Shown: positions 47,671 through 54,259 of the stretch, piece after piece
Position numbering within the stretch: the stretch's first letter is position 1
How the letters are laid out: the number at the start of each line of letters is the position of its first letter
Assembly (NCBI RefSeq): GCF_000564855.1
Contig: NZ_AYXG01000100.1
Location: 1-54,259, forward strand
Source: Actinokineospora spheciospongiae
GTDB lineage: Bacteria; Actinomycetota; Actinomycetes; Mycobacteriales; Pseudonocardiaceae
Direction of reading: 5' to 3'
Length of the DNA stretch: 54,259 nt
Notes under the pieces: model-generated
Databases searched by the model: none
What the model was told of the DNA's origin: nothing
Seen by the model: only the letters and a program-made list of their open reading frames with translations
Position numbers and translations under genes: made by a program

Positions 47671-47799
47671 AGGACGCTGCCGCTTCTCCGCGCAGCGGAC
47701 CGGCCCAGATGAGCGACGAGTCACGGCGAGCGCAGACCTTATCTAATAAGACCCCCGGCGCTGCTCCAATAGTCGGGATTCCTCGAAAGGAGAGGCGCC

Positions 47800-48000
47800 G
47801 TGCTGCCGACGCCCGGACGCTGGCGGACCTGCCGCGAGTGCAATCGACCCTTCGACGCCTCCGGCGTTGGCCGCCCGCCTGTTCGATGCGGAGAAGTGTG
47901 TCGCCGTGCTGCCGACGCCCGGCGCAACCGGATCGCCCGCGTCCGGCTGATCTCGGCGAGGGACAAGCTGGCGGCCGTCACCGCGCAGCTTGCGGCGTGA
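47800..48000 (+). CDS. small zinc-ribbon protein
   Basis: 66 aa from GTG 47800, with AAGGAGAG 6 nt upstream. Cys-x2-Cys in WRTCRECNRPFDA and Cys-x3-Cys in VRCGEVCRRAAD make a treble-clef or zinc-ribbon module (residues about 11-34), followed by a basic helix (RRNRIARVRLISARDKLAAV). It is the first gene of the rightward operon, 222 nt before the primase-polymerase. Similar mini zinc-ribbons are frequent in actinophage and plasmid early regions. Nucleic-acid binding is likely but unproven. Overlapping frames on both strands lack a ribosome site. Confidence 0.7.
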   Translation: MLPTPGRWRTCRECNRPFDASGVGRPPVRCGEVCRRAADARRNRIARVRLISARDKLAAVTAQLAA

Positions 48001-48042
48001 TCCCCGTGTGGCCTTCGGCCCACTGACCGTCACGCCCCCATA

Positions 48043-48175
48043 CCTCGGACTGGTCCTCCGAGGGGACGCACCGCCAACGGCGGATCTCGCGTGGTGATCG
48101 GAAGGGCGGCGGCTTCGGCCTGCCGCCCTTCCCGCACCGCGAGCCAACGTCCCCAACCAGACCACCACCACGCGA
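48043..48175 (+). promoter_or_regulatory. structured leader upstream of primase-polymerase
   Basis: Three stems in the 222-nt gap: CCTCGGA/TCCGAGG (48043-48049, 48057-48063); an outer stem TCGCGTGGTG/CACCACGCGA (48087-48096, 48166-48175); and, enclosed by it, GGAAGGGCGGC/GCCGCCCTTCC (48100-48110, 48122-48132) with a TTCG-containing loop. The nested perfect stems suggest a structured RNA or a DNA initiation site. The primase start codon is 48 nt downstream. Confidence 0.55.
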
Positions 48176-48222
48176 TCCGGCGGCTGACCTCCGCCAACGA
48201 TCCCCGAAGGACGACCCCCACC

Positions 48223-50427
48223 ATGACCTCGACGACCCTGGGCACCTTCGCCCACCACGCGGAGCGCTACCGCGCCGCAGGCTGGTTCGGCACGCTGCCT
48301 CTCCCCGCCAACGCCAAGTACCCGCCCCCCGGCGGCTTCACGGGCGGTTCCGGCGGCTGGCCCACCGATCAGGACATCTCCGCGTGGGGCGCGCGCTTCG
48401 GCGACAGCTTCAACCTCGCCCTCCGGCTGCCCGAGGACGTCATCGGCGTCGACATCGACGCCTACGGCGACAAGCCCGGCGCGACCACGCTGGCGGAGGC
48501 CGAAGCCCGGTGGGGCACCCTCCCCGCGACCTACACCTCCACCGCCCGCGCGGACGGCGTCTCCGGCATCCGGATCTACCGCGTCCCCGCCGGTCTGGCG
48601 TGGAACGAGGAGGTCGGACCGGCGGTCGAGGTGATCCAGTACGGCCACCGGTACATGGTCGCCGCGCCCTCGACCAACCCGAAGACCGGCACGGCCTACC
48701 GGTGGACGACGCCGCAGGGTCTCCCGGTCGACGTGCCGATCCTCGCCGAGATCCCCGCGCTCCCCGATGCGTGGGTGGCCGGGCTGACCCGCGGACCTCT
48801 GGCCGATGAGCGGCGGCGCCGGGTCGGCGTGGACGTCGATGCCTGGCTCGCCGACCTCCCCGACGGCCCGCCGTGCGCCGACGTGGAGGAGGCCCTCGAC
48901 CGCGCCCGACTCGCGCTGTCCGGCGGTGGCAGCCGGTACGACGCCGCCGTGCACGGAACAATGGCCCTGGTCGGTAGAGGCCGCGGAGGCTGCTCCGGTG
49001 TCGCCGGAGCACTGCTCACCCTCCGGGCCGAGTACGAGGACGCTGTCGCTGGCGAGTCCCGCGACCCCCGCGAGTGGGACCGCTCGTTCCGCGGCGCTGT
49101 GGAGAAGACCGCCGGTCAGCGGGTCGAGTTCCACGAACGTTGCATCGAACATCAGGCCCGAATGTTGGTCTTCGACTACACCCCGCCCTCACTCTGGGAT
49201 GAGCGCCCGATCCTGCGGCACCTGCACGACTTCGCCCGCGGTCGGCGAGTGGCGCCGCTGGCCGTACTCGGCGTGACCCTGGCCCGCGTGGTCGCGGCAA
49301 CGCCGTCCAATATCGTTCTCCCGCCGATCATCGGCGGAGACGGGACGCTGAACCTCTTCGTGGCCCTTGTCGGAGATTCCGGCGCTGGCAAGGGCTCCGC
49401 GGAAGCCGCCGCGGCCGAGGCCATCGACATCTCAGCGCTGACCGACCGCATCTCCGGCGAGCCAGTCCGCACCGTGAACGTCGGCTCCGGCGAGGGCTTC
49501 GCCCACATGTTCGTAACTCGGAGACAGGGCGAACTGGTCCGTATCAGGGACTCGGTCCTCTTCTCTGTCCCCGAGGTCGACACCCTCTCCGCGCTGGGCG
49601 CCCGGCAAGGCGCGACGCTCATGCCGGTACTTCGGTCGGCATGGTCAGGTGAGCGGATCGGCTTCTCCTACGCGGACCCCACGAAGGCCCTGGACATCGA
49701 GCCCCGGTCCTATCGGTGCGCGCTGCTCCTCGGAGTCCAGCCCGCCAAGGCCGGTCCCCTTCTCGGCGACGCGGAGGGAGGCACGCCCCAGCGGTTCCTG
49801 TGGGTGCGTGCCGCCGACAAGGGGATACTCAAGAACCCGCCGCCGCCCCCGACCCCCGTCGTCTGGGATCGGAAGTACCCCACGGTTCCCCGCTATGAGA
49901 TGGCGGTGACCCGCGAGGCCGTTGACGAGATCGGCGACGCTCACTGGCGCCGGAGCAGGGGAGAGGGCGACGCGCTCGACGGCCACGCGCTCTACACCCG
50001 GCTCAAGGTCGCCGCGGCGCTGGCGCTGTTGGACCGGAGACTCGACGTCACCTCCGACGACTGGCGCCTCTCCGGCCGGATCATGGCCCTGTCCGATCGG
50101 ACCCGGGCCGGAGTTGTGGCCGACCTCCGCGAGCGAGCCAGCAAGGCCAACATCGGCCGCGCCAAGGCCGAGGCCGCCCGCGCGGTCGTCGTCGCCGAAG
50201 CCGTGGACGCACAAGCCATACAGCGCGCCAGCCGGGCCGTGAAGACCGCGCTGGGCAAGAACCCCGGCGGGTGGATGTCAGCGGGCGAACTACGTCGAGC
50301 GGTACCGAGCCGGGTCCGCCGAGACCTGGACGACGCCCTCGACGCGCTGGGCCTCTCCGGCGACATCGACACCGAGGCGATCACCTACCGCGGACAACAG
50401 GGCACCCGGTACCGGCTCCGCGGGTGA
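48223..50427 (+). CDS. bifunctional primase-polymerase with ATPase/helicase domain
   Basis: 734 aa. N-terminal AEP Prim-Pol domain (about 1-190): GWFGTLPLPANAKYPPPGGFTG, metal-binding VDIDAYG with Asp77 and Asp79, and EVIQYGHRYMVAAPSTNPKTG with His142. A middle segment links to a P-loop ATPase: Walker A VGDSGAGKGS (383-392), Walker B-like SVLFSVPEVD, and RFLWVRAADKG. A C-terminal winged-helix-like region is SAGELRRAVPSRVRRDLDDALD. The ATG at 48223 follows GAAGGA (48206-48211). This architecture is the replication protein of phages, satellites and RepPP-type actinomycete integrative elements. It should prime and unwind at an origin; inverted repeats just downstream are candidates. Confidence 0.9.
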   Translation: MTSTTLGTFAHHAERYRAAGWFGTLPLPANAKYPPPGGFTGGSGGWPTDQDISAWGARFGDSFNLALRLPEDVIGVDIDAYGDKPGATTLAEAEARWGTLPATYTSTARADGVSGIRIYRVPAGLAWNEEVGPAVEVIQYGHRYMVAAPSTNPKTGTAYRWTTPQGLPVDVPILAEIPALPDAWVAGLTRGPLADERRRRVGVDVDAWLADLPDGPPCADVEEALDRARLALSGGGSRYDAAVHGTMALVGRGRGGCSGVAGALLTLRAEYEDAVAGESRDPREWDRSFRGAVEKTAGQRVEFHERCIEHQARMLVFDYTPPSLWDERPILRHLHDFARGRRVAPLAVLGVTLARVVAATPSNIVLPPIIGGDGTLNLFVALVGDSGAGKGSAEAAAAEAIDISALTDRISGEPVRTVNVGSGEGFAHMFVTRRQGELVRIRDSVLFSVPEVDTLSALGARQGATLMPVLRSAWSGERIGFSYADPTKALDIEPRSYRCALLLGVQPAKAGPLLGDAEGGTPQRFLWVRAADKGILKNPPPPPTPVVWDRKYPTVPRYEMAVTREAVDEIGDAHWRRSRGEGDALDGHALYTRLKVAAALALLDRRLDVTSDDWRLSGRIMALSDRTRAGVVADLRERASKANIGRAKAEAARAVVVAEAVDAQAIQRASRAVKTALGKNPGGWMSAGELRRAVPSRVRRDLDDALDALGLSGDIDTEAITYRGQQGTRYRLRG

Positions 50428-50436
50428 TCTTGATTG

Positions 50437-50588
50437 AGCAGTGGACAGGTGGACACCTGACCAACGCTCGCCGCGATCCGCCTGCACTGTGGGAAAACAA
50501 ATCTCTCTCTGACCTGCACGAATACACCGCGCCGGGCTGCCTCCGTCGAGCCAAGCAGTGGCCAGGTGTCCACCTGTCCACTGCTTGG
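50437..50588. repeat. inverted 23-nt repeat pair, candidate origin
   Basis: A 23-nt sequence at 50437-50459 is repeated exactly in inverse orientation at 50565-50587 (as reverse complement), inside a 38-bp near-perfect palindrome 50551-50588 (18-bp arms with one mismatch). Each copy has internal CAGGTG/CACCTG symmetry. The 90 nt between include an AT-rich patch (GGGAAAACAAATC, 50491-50503). The location immediately after the replication gene, with paired sites flanking an AT-rich patch, fits a replication origin or initiator-binding site. Confidence 0.7.
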
Positions 50589-50634
50589 CAGCGTCCGTAA
50601 CCGCCCGCCGCCGCGGCCCTAGAAAGCGAGCCAC

Positions 50635-50796
50635 ATGACCGACAACGCTCCCGGCCCGCCCCCGTGCCCAAACCCGTGCACCGGGTGCACACAGCTCGCC
50701 GCCACCGCGGCGCGCATCGAGGACGTCCTCCAGACCATCGCGCTGGACATCTCCGAGTTCAAGAACAAGTGGGAAAGATCCACTGAGCAGTTCTGA
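50635..50796 (+). CDS. 53-aa Cys-cluster small protein
   Basis: ATG 50635 to TGA 50794-50796, 53 aa. The N-terminus PGPPPCPNPCTGCTQLAA has a Cys-x3-Cys-x2-Cys cluster; the rest is an amphipathic helix (RIEDVLQTIALDISEFKNKWER). A weak GAAAGCGAG ribosome site precedes it. It follows the origin-like repeats and sits in the rightward operon. Possibly a small zinc-binding element protein; family not recognised. Confidence 0.6.
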   Translation: MTDNAPGPPPCPNPCTGCTQLAATAARIEDVLQTIALDISEFKNKWERSTEQF

Positions 50797-50842
50797 CCCC
50801 TGACTCCCGCCGCGCTCCCTCCTAACGCGGCGGTGAGGCTCC

Positions 50843-50878
50843 CGCGCCGGGCTCCGGCGGCTCCCAGAGCCCGGCGCG
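50843..50878 (+). terminator. terminator-like hairpin
   Basis: Perfect 12-bp GC-rich stem, arms 50843-50854 and 50867-50878, 47 nt after the 53-aa gene. It may end the replication transcript before the 307-aa gene. Confidence 0.65.
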
Positions 50879-50963
50879 GTCGAGCCCCCTACTCCTTCGA
50901 GTCGAGCCGCCTCGGAGGCAATCGAGCCCCACGCCGCCGGGGCTCCGTCCGAAAAGGAACCCA

Positions 50964-51887
50964 ATGACGCCAACCCGTACAGTCCACGTCCGCGAGAACT
51001 CGCTCGCCAACCGAACCCTCCGCTCCCCCCGTCTCTCCGCCCGCGTCCAAGACCAAGACGAGTGGAACACCCTGCTCAACGTCGCCATCCCCGGCGTGGA
51101 CGCGGCCCTCGCTGCCCTGTCCCAGCGACCCCGGATCGACCCTGCCGCCACCGCCGCGGAAGTCGCACGAGCGCTTCGGAACGGCGCGGAGCTGCCCGCG
51201 AACTTCGGGGCCGCCGCGGTGGCGGCACAGGCAGAGATGGAGACCCGAAAGGCCGAGCAAGACATCCTGACGCGGCTTCGGAATGAGTTCGTAGCCGAGC
51301 TCGGGCACCTAGTGGATGACTCCGCCGAGAATATGGTCGCGGGGCTGGACGCCGATCTCCAGCAGACCCTAGACGCGGCGACGGCGGCCCTCCGCGAGCT
51401 CGACGGAGCGACCGATCCGATCGCCGCGATCAAGGCTGGGAAGGCCGCCGCGCTCGAGAAGTTCGCCGACGCACACCGCACCTACCTGGAGGTGCGGGAG
51501 CTGGCAGACGCGATCATCAGGCACGAGAATCCCGAGCTTGCTGCCGCGGACCCGATCCAGCGGGTCGCACTGCACATCGTGGACATTTGGCGGGATTGGG
51601 GGCTCCGCAATGCGGTGGCAACCCGGGACGGCTGGCGAGAGTCCGAACCTGCCCCGTACCCAGCCGACCTGGAGAGCCTGGAGTTTTTCGTATGGCTCTT
51701 GGATAACCGAAAAGCCGCATCCCCGCGAGTGGTCTCCGCAGGCGTGCTGCACACCCGCGTGGCCGCGGACGGCGCGTCGGCCCACAGAGAGTTTCAGGCC
51801 CGACACAGCCCCGGCACCGCGCATCGTCCCCTCGCTGACATGGCCGAGGCCAATCGGGTGCTCTGGGGCGGGGCTCCTCGCTCCTAA
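50964..51887 (+). CDS. coiled-coil element protein, unknown function
   Basis: 307 aa from ATG 50964, preceded by AAAAGGAA. The central ~150 residues are charged helices with heptad-like spacing (VAAQAEMETRKAEQDILTRLRNEFVAEL, LDADLQQTLDAATAALRELDG). The C-terminal ~100 residues look globular (IVDIWRDWGLRNAVATRDGW, LEFFVWLLDNRKAASPRVVSAGV). No enzymatic motif. It lies between the replication gene and the terminase small subunit and is closed by its own terminator at 51896-51931. It could be a structural or scaffold-like protein, but nothing in the sequence proves that. Confidence 0.7.
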   Translation: MTPTRTVHVRENSLANRTLRSPRLSARVQDQDEWNTLLNVAIPGVDAALAALSQRPRIDPAATAAEVARALRNGAELPANFGAAAVAAQAEMETRKAEQDILTRLRNEFVAELGHLVDDSAENMVAGLDADLQQTLDAATAALRELDGATDPIAAIKAGKAAALEKFADAHRTYLEVRELADAIIRHENPELAAADPIQRVALHIVDIWRDWGLRNAVATRDGWRESEPAPYPADLESLEFFVWLLDNRKAASPRVVSAGVLHTRVAADGASAHREFQARHSPGTAHRPLADMAEANRVLWGGAPRS

Positions 51888-51895
51888 CGTGCCTT

Positions 51896-51931
51896 GAAGG
51901 CCCCTGGGCAGCTCCCTGTCCAGGGGCCTTC
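51896..51931 (+). terminator. terminator hairpin
   Basis: Perfect 12-bp stem GAAGGCCCCTGG/CCAGGGGCCTTC (51896-51907, 51920-51931) 8 nt after the 307-aa gene, followed by CCCCTCTTC. Confidence 0.9.
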
Positions 51932-52349
51932 CCCTCTTCATCCGCCTTGCCCTGCCTCGCCGCGCCTCCGTTGCCTCCGGCCGCGCGCTAACGGTGAGAG
52001 CTCAACGCGCAGACGTTTGCCGCACCGCGAGGACATGAGCCGCGTCGGCGCAGTCCCGAGCGCGCCCGTTCGACAGCCGCTCAGTGCCAGCCGCCGCGCC
52101 GCTGTCCTCCTGCTTCAACAGCCCTCGCGTCCGTGTCGACGCGGCAAGCCCGGACGGCCCCGTACGCGCGCCTAGGAACTCCGCGGGCGTCGCCGATCGC
52201 GCGACCTCTCCCGACCTACCCGGGGGTGCCCCTCCCCTCCCCACGGCCCATCGTGACCGGTGAGGAGGGCTCCTCGGAGCCGGACGGGTCAAGATGCCTC
52301 GGCGGAGCGTCCGAGCCCCCTATTTTCCTCTTCTGCAAGGAGTCTCGCC
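51932..52349. other. non-coding gap before terminase gene
   Basis: 418 nt with no gene I can support. Reading frames on both strands are Arg/Pro-rich without ribosome sites. It presumably carries the promoter of the packaging block; no clear -35/-10 pair is visible. Confidence 0.4.
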
Positions 52350-52838
52350 GTGCCTTCTGGCGGACACGCCCGCTCTGGACCACCCCCCGACCCCTACGCC
52401 GTGCGCCGCCGCGGCGCCGCCGCTGACGGCTGGATCACCATGACCCCGCCGCCCGAAGTGCCGCCATCATGGCCGCTTCCCAGTTCTCCCGATGACCGCG
52501 AGAAGGCCATCTGGGGTGAGCTGTGGAGCCGCCCGCAGGCTTCCCTGTGGCCGCGTTTCCACCTGACCACCGAGGTAGCCGTCCACGCTCGCACTGTCGC
52601 AGCGTTCGAGGCCGCGGGGTGTGTCAACGCCGCCCTCGGCGGTCTGATTCGCCGTCAGGCCGACGACCTCGGCCTGACAATCCCAGGCGCGCAGCGGAAT
52701 CGCTGGACCTTCCCGGCGGCTGAGGAATCGCCCCGCCCGCAGCGGCCCCGATCCGCCCCCGGGTCCCGCGACCGCTTCCGCGACCGCTTCCGCGTCGTCC
52801 CTCCCGCCCGCGCAGACGGCGACCCCGCCGCCGAGTAA
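52350..52838 (+). CDS. phage terminase small subunit-like protein
   Basis: 162 aa from GTG 52350, with CAAGGAGTC 8 nt upstream. The segment PDPYAVRRRGAAADGWITM near the N-terminus and the block ELWSRPQASLWPRF, TTEVAVHARTVAAFEAAG, LIRRQADDLGLTIPGAQRNRWTF are characteristic of actinophage small terminase subunits, which recognise packaging sites and start DNA packaging. The basic Arg-rich C-terminal tail (SRDRFRDRFRV) is typical. No large terminase follows in the window; a satellite could instead redirect a helper phage's packaging motor. Confidence 0.82.
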   Translation: MPSGGHARSGPPPDPYAVRRRGAAADGWITMTPPPEVPPSWPLPSSPDDREKAIWGELWSRPQASLWPRFHLTTEVAVHARTVAAFEAAGCVNAALGGLIRRQADDLGLTIPGAQRNRWTFPAAEESPRPQRPRSAPGSRDRFRDRFRVVPPARADGDPAAE

Positions 52839-52904
52839 CCGCCCTCGGCCACGCCGAGGCGACGTAGCGCGCGGGCGCCACCTCCTGATCTGACTGGAGA
52901 TCCC

Positions 52905-53285
52905 ATGCCACCGACCGCCACCATCACCGCCACCACCCCCGTCTCCATCGCCAGTTGGGTGACACCGCTGGTTGTCCTGAGCAACACAGGCACGGCTACC
53001 GCCTACGCGGGGGAGCACGGTGTCACCCCGGGCTCTGGAACGGCGGTGCCAGCAGGCGAAACCGTCGAGTTGACGAACAGCCGCGATGGCAATCTCTACC
53101 TCGTCGCTGGCGAGCCGACCGACGTGGAAGTCACTCGCTACGCGACCTCGGAAGAGGTCGCCGACTACCACCGCGCCGCCGTCTCCGCCGCCACCGGAGT
53201 CCCCTCCGCGCTGATCGGCGGCACTACCGCGGCCGAGATGGAAGCCTCCGCGGCTCTCCTCAACGCCTGGCTCGCTGGCGAGTAA
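52905..53285 (+). CDS. small beta-rich element protein
   Basis: 126 aa from ATG 52905 with GGAGATCC upstream. The first ~80 residues are beta-rich, Thr/Val-rich (TATITATTPVSIASWVTPLVVL, VPAGETVELTNSRDGNLYLVAG), and the last 40 are helical (EEVADYHRAAVSAATGVPSALI). No signal peptide. Located between the terminase small subunit and other small genes. A virion decoration role is a guess; unknown. Confidence 0.65.
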   Translation: MPPTATITATTPVSIASWVTPLVVLSNTGTATAYAGEHGVTPGSGTAVPAGETVELTNSRDGNLYLVAGEPTDVEVTRYATSEEVADYHRAAVSAATGVPSALIGGTTAAEMEASAALLNAWLAGE

Positions 53286-53468
53286 CCGCCCCCGGCCACG
53301 CCGCCGCGCTGGCGACCCCACTCCGCCCTCGCCGCGGCGTGGCCCTCGGCACCGTGCCCTCTCCGGTGCCGCGCATCGGCCGCGCTGGGGCGCCCTCCGC
53401 GCCCGCGCCGCCCTCTTCCCGAGCCCGCCGACTCCGGCGCCGCTTGCCACCACCTGAACGGACCAGAC

Positions 53469-53861
53469 ATGACCGACGACGGCCGACTCGCCGCCCTTCG
53501 CGCCCGGATGGAAGAGCTCCAACGGGACATAGAAGCCTTGGAGGAGGACTCCGCGGAGCCCGCGGCCTCCGGGCCAAACGCAGGTAGCAGCAGTTTCGAG
53601 ATCACCAACCAAACCTTCGCCGCCCGCCGCCGCTACGGCTCCACTCAGGGCACCGCGACCGACTCCGGCGAGCCCTCGGCGGTCTCCGGCATGGCCGCAG
53701 GCCGCGCCGAGGCGCTTCGCCGTTACGGCTCCCCGCAGAGCGCCGCGCGGTCGGAGGCATCCGACTCTGACGAGTCCCCGTCGATTTCGGGCATGGAAGC
53801 CGGTCGCGCCGAGGCTCGCCGCCGCGCTGCCCAGGACCGCCGCTACCAGAAGCGCGGCTGA
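53469..53861 (+). CDS. repeat-containing small element protein
   Basis: 130 aa from ATG 53469. An N-terminal short coiled-coil (LAALRARMEELQRDIEALEED) precedes an acidic Ser/Gly-rich linker and an imperfect tandem repeat: FAARRRYGSTQGTATDSGEP, SGMAAGRAEALRRYGSPQSA, SGMEAGRAEARRRAAQDRR. The two SGM-x-AGRAEA units are near identical. No Shine-Dalgarno of note (GGACCAGAC). Disordered, basic C-terminus. Unknown; possibly DNA- or scaffold-associated. Confidence 0.6.
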   Translation: MTDDGRLAALRARMEELQRDIEALEEDSAEPAASGPNAGSSSFEITNQTFAARRRYGSTQGTATDSGEPSAVSGMAAGRAEALRRYGSPQSAARSEASDSDESPSISGMEAGRAEARRRAAQDRRYQKRG

Positions 53862-53932
53862 GCTCCGCGCCGCGCTGGAGATCGGTGCCCTTACGCATGA
53901 CACCGCGCGAGTAAGACGCTGAGGTTCGGCTC

Positions 53933-53986
53933 CGATCCGGCCACGAAACGATGCGCTCAGAAGCGCGCCACCGCGTGGCCGGATCG
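53933..53986 (+). promoter_or_regulatory. nested hairpin upstream of last gene
   Basis: Perfect 13-bp outer stem (53933-53945 with 53974-53986) enclosing a second stem GCGCT/AGCGC (53953-53957, 53962-53966), ending 27 nt before the ATG at 54014. It may terminate the 130-aa gene's transcript or act in the leader of the next gene. Confidence 0.55.
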
Positions 53987-54013
53987 TGTGCACAAAGTGA
54001 AGGAGCCTATCCA

Positions 54014-54259
54014 ATGCCGACAACCGGCCCCGACGTCGTCACCCACCCCCCGATGCGTACCCGCGCCAAAGTAGATGACAGTGCATGGCGAGTCTGGCAG
54101 TCGCCAGACCCGGCTATCGGCCGCGGCTTTCTCACCGGCCCCTTTGATTTCTCGTGGCGTACGAGTTTCCTCTCCGGGTGCACGGGGGCTGAAATATGGC
54201 ACAACGGGATCTACGAGGCAACCTGCAAGGCTCCGCCCGCCTACCTTCTCGGACACGGA
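54014..54259 (+). CDS. partial CDS running off the window
   Basis: ATG 54014 with AAGGAG 8 nt upstream; 82 codons remain open to the window end. The product begins PTTGPDVVTHPPMRTRAK and contains WRVWQSPDPAIGRGFLTGPF and FSWRTSFLSGCTGAEIWHNG. Aromatic-rich, no signal peptide, no recognised family. The frame has more A/T than its neighbours. The 3' end, and any relation to virion proteins, cannot be judged here. Confidence 0.6.
   Translation, partial: MPTTGPDVVTHPPMRTRAKVDDSAWRVWQSPDPAIGRGFLTGPFDFSWRTSFLSGCTGAEIWHNGIYEATCKAPPAYLLGHG

Larger units (their letters stand above)
42835..54259. mobile_element. integrated phage-like element (left part; right end outside window)
   Basis: Evidence: it interrupts the oxidoreductase gene; gene style changes to short overlapping ORFs; base composition drops in 44.1-46.1 kb; it carries an XRE-ImmA protein, a second XRE regulator, a primase-polymerase/ATPase, a phage terminase small subunit and origin-like repeats. 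Regulatory genes run leftward and replication/packaging genes rightward, as in temperate phages and satellites. No integrase is seen, so it is expected past the right end; insertion inside a coding gene with no tRNA nearby favours a serine integrase. The exact left boundary (near 42830-42840) cannot be fixed without the right one. Confidence 0.8.

Noticed and set aside
47709-48026. 105-aa + strand ORF overlapping the zinc-ribbon gene
   Set aside because: No ribosome site, Arg/Pro-rich shadow; the 66-aa frame has paired cysteines and a good AAGGAGAG.
50822-51481. 219-aa - strand ORF opposite the 307-aa gene
   Set aside because: Ser/Ala/Arg-rich mirror translation, no domain, and it would read through the terminator hairpin at 50843-50878.
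52002-52292. 96-aa - strand ORF in the gap before the terminase gene
   Set aside because: Arg/Ser/Thr-rich, no ribosome site, opposite to the direction of the block.

Overview
The window reads as chromosomal DNA of a high-GC actinobacterium, most likely order Pseudonocardiales; the genus cannot be fixed from sequence alone. Reasons: strong G/C bias at third codon positions, a GlgE-type alpha-glucan pathway, an XRE-DUF5753/DUF397 gene pair with a DUF574 methyltransferase, a WXG100 (type VII secretion) operon, and a gene order from about 22.4 to 42 kb that, from memory, follows the Mycobacterium tuberculosis Rv3041c-Rv3024c neighbourhood.

Layout. 0.3-3.3 kb: two paralogous zinc-metalloprotease lipoproteins. 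3.4-13.9 kb: alpha-glucan locus, with glgE, treS, mak and glgB leftward and glgP divergent. TreS converts trehalose to maltose, Mak phosphorylates it, GlgE polymerises maltose-1-phosphate, GlgB branches the glucan and GlgP degrades it. 14.4-19.4 kb: a membrane/TPR-like protein, a 7-bp minisatellite, a cysteine dioxygenase-rhodanese operon preceded by a Cys-rich leader peptide and a perfect hairpin (candidate attenuator), and the debranching enzyme glgX. 19.5-22.3 kb: a three-gene WXG100 operon. 22.4-31.4 kb: ABC ATPase, enoyl-CoA hydratase, methyltransferase, nucleoside hydrolase, hexapeptide acyltransferase, and a GT4/GH57/methyltransferase set resembling the mycobacterial methylglucose lipopolysaccharide (MGLP) locus. 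31.5-33.2 kb: XRE/DUF397 regulators with palindromic operators. 33.3-42 kb: DegV protein, etfBA, two acyltransferases, an MFS exporter, cysteine desulfurase and mnmA.

From about 42.83 kb to the window end lies an integrated mobile element. It truncates a quinone oxidoreductase gene, whose first ~50 codons are missing. The element carries a leftward regulatory block (a translationally coupled chain of four very small genes, an XRE-ImmA metalloprotease fusion with a probably leaderless partner, and an XRE-TPR-like regulator). Next comes a remarkable 117-nt palindrome, then a rightward block: zinc-ribbon protein, primase-polymerase/ATPase, candidate origin repeats, a coiled-coil protein, a phage terminase small subunit and small accessory genes. 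No integrase, capsid or large terminase is visible; the element continues past the right edge. A prophage, a packaging-competent phage satellite, or an actinomycete integrative element with phage cargo all remain possible.
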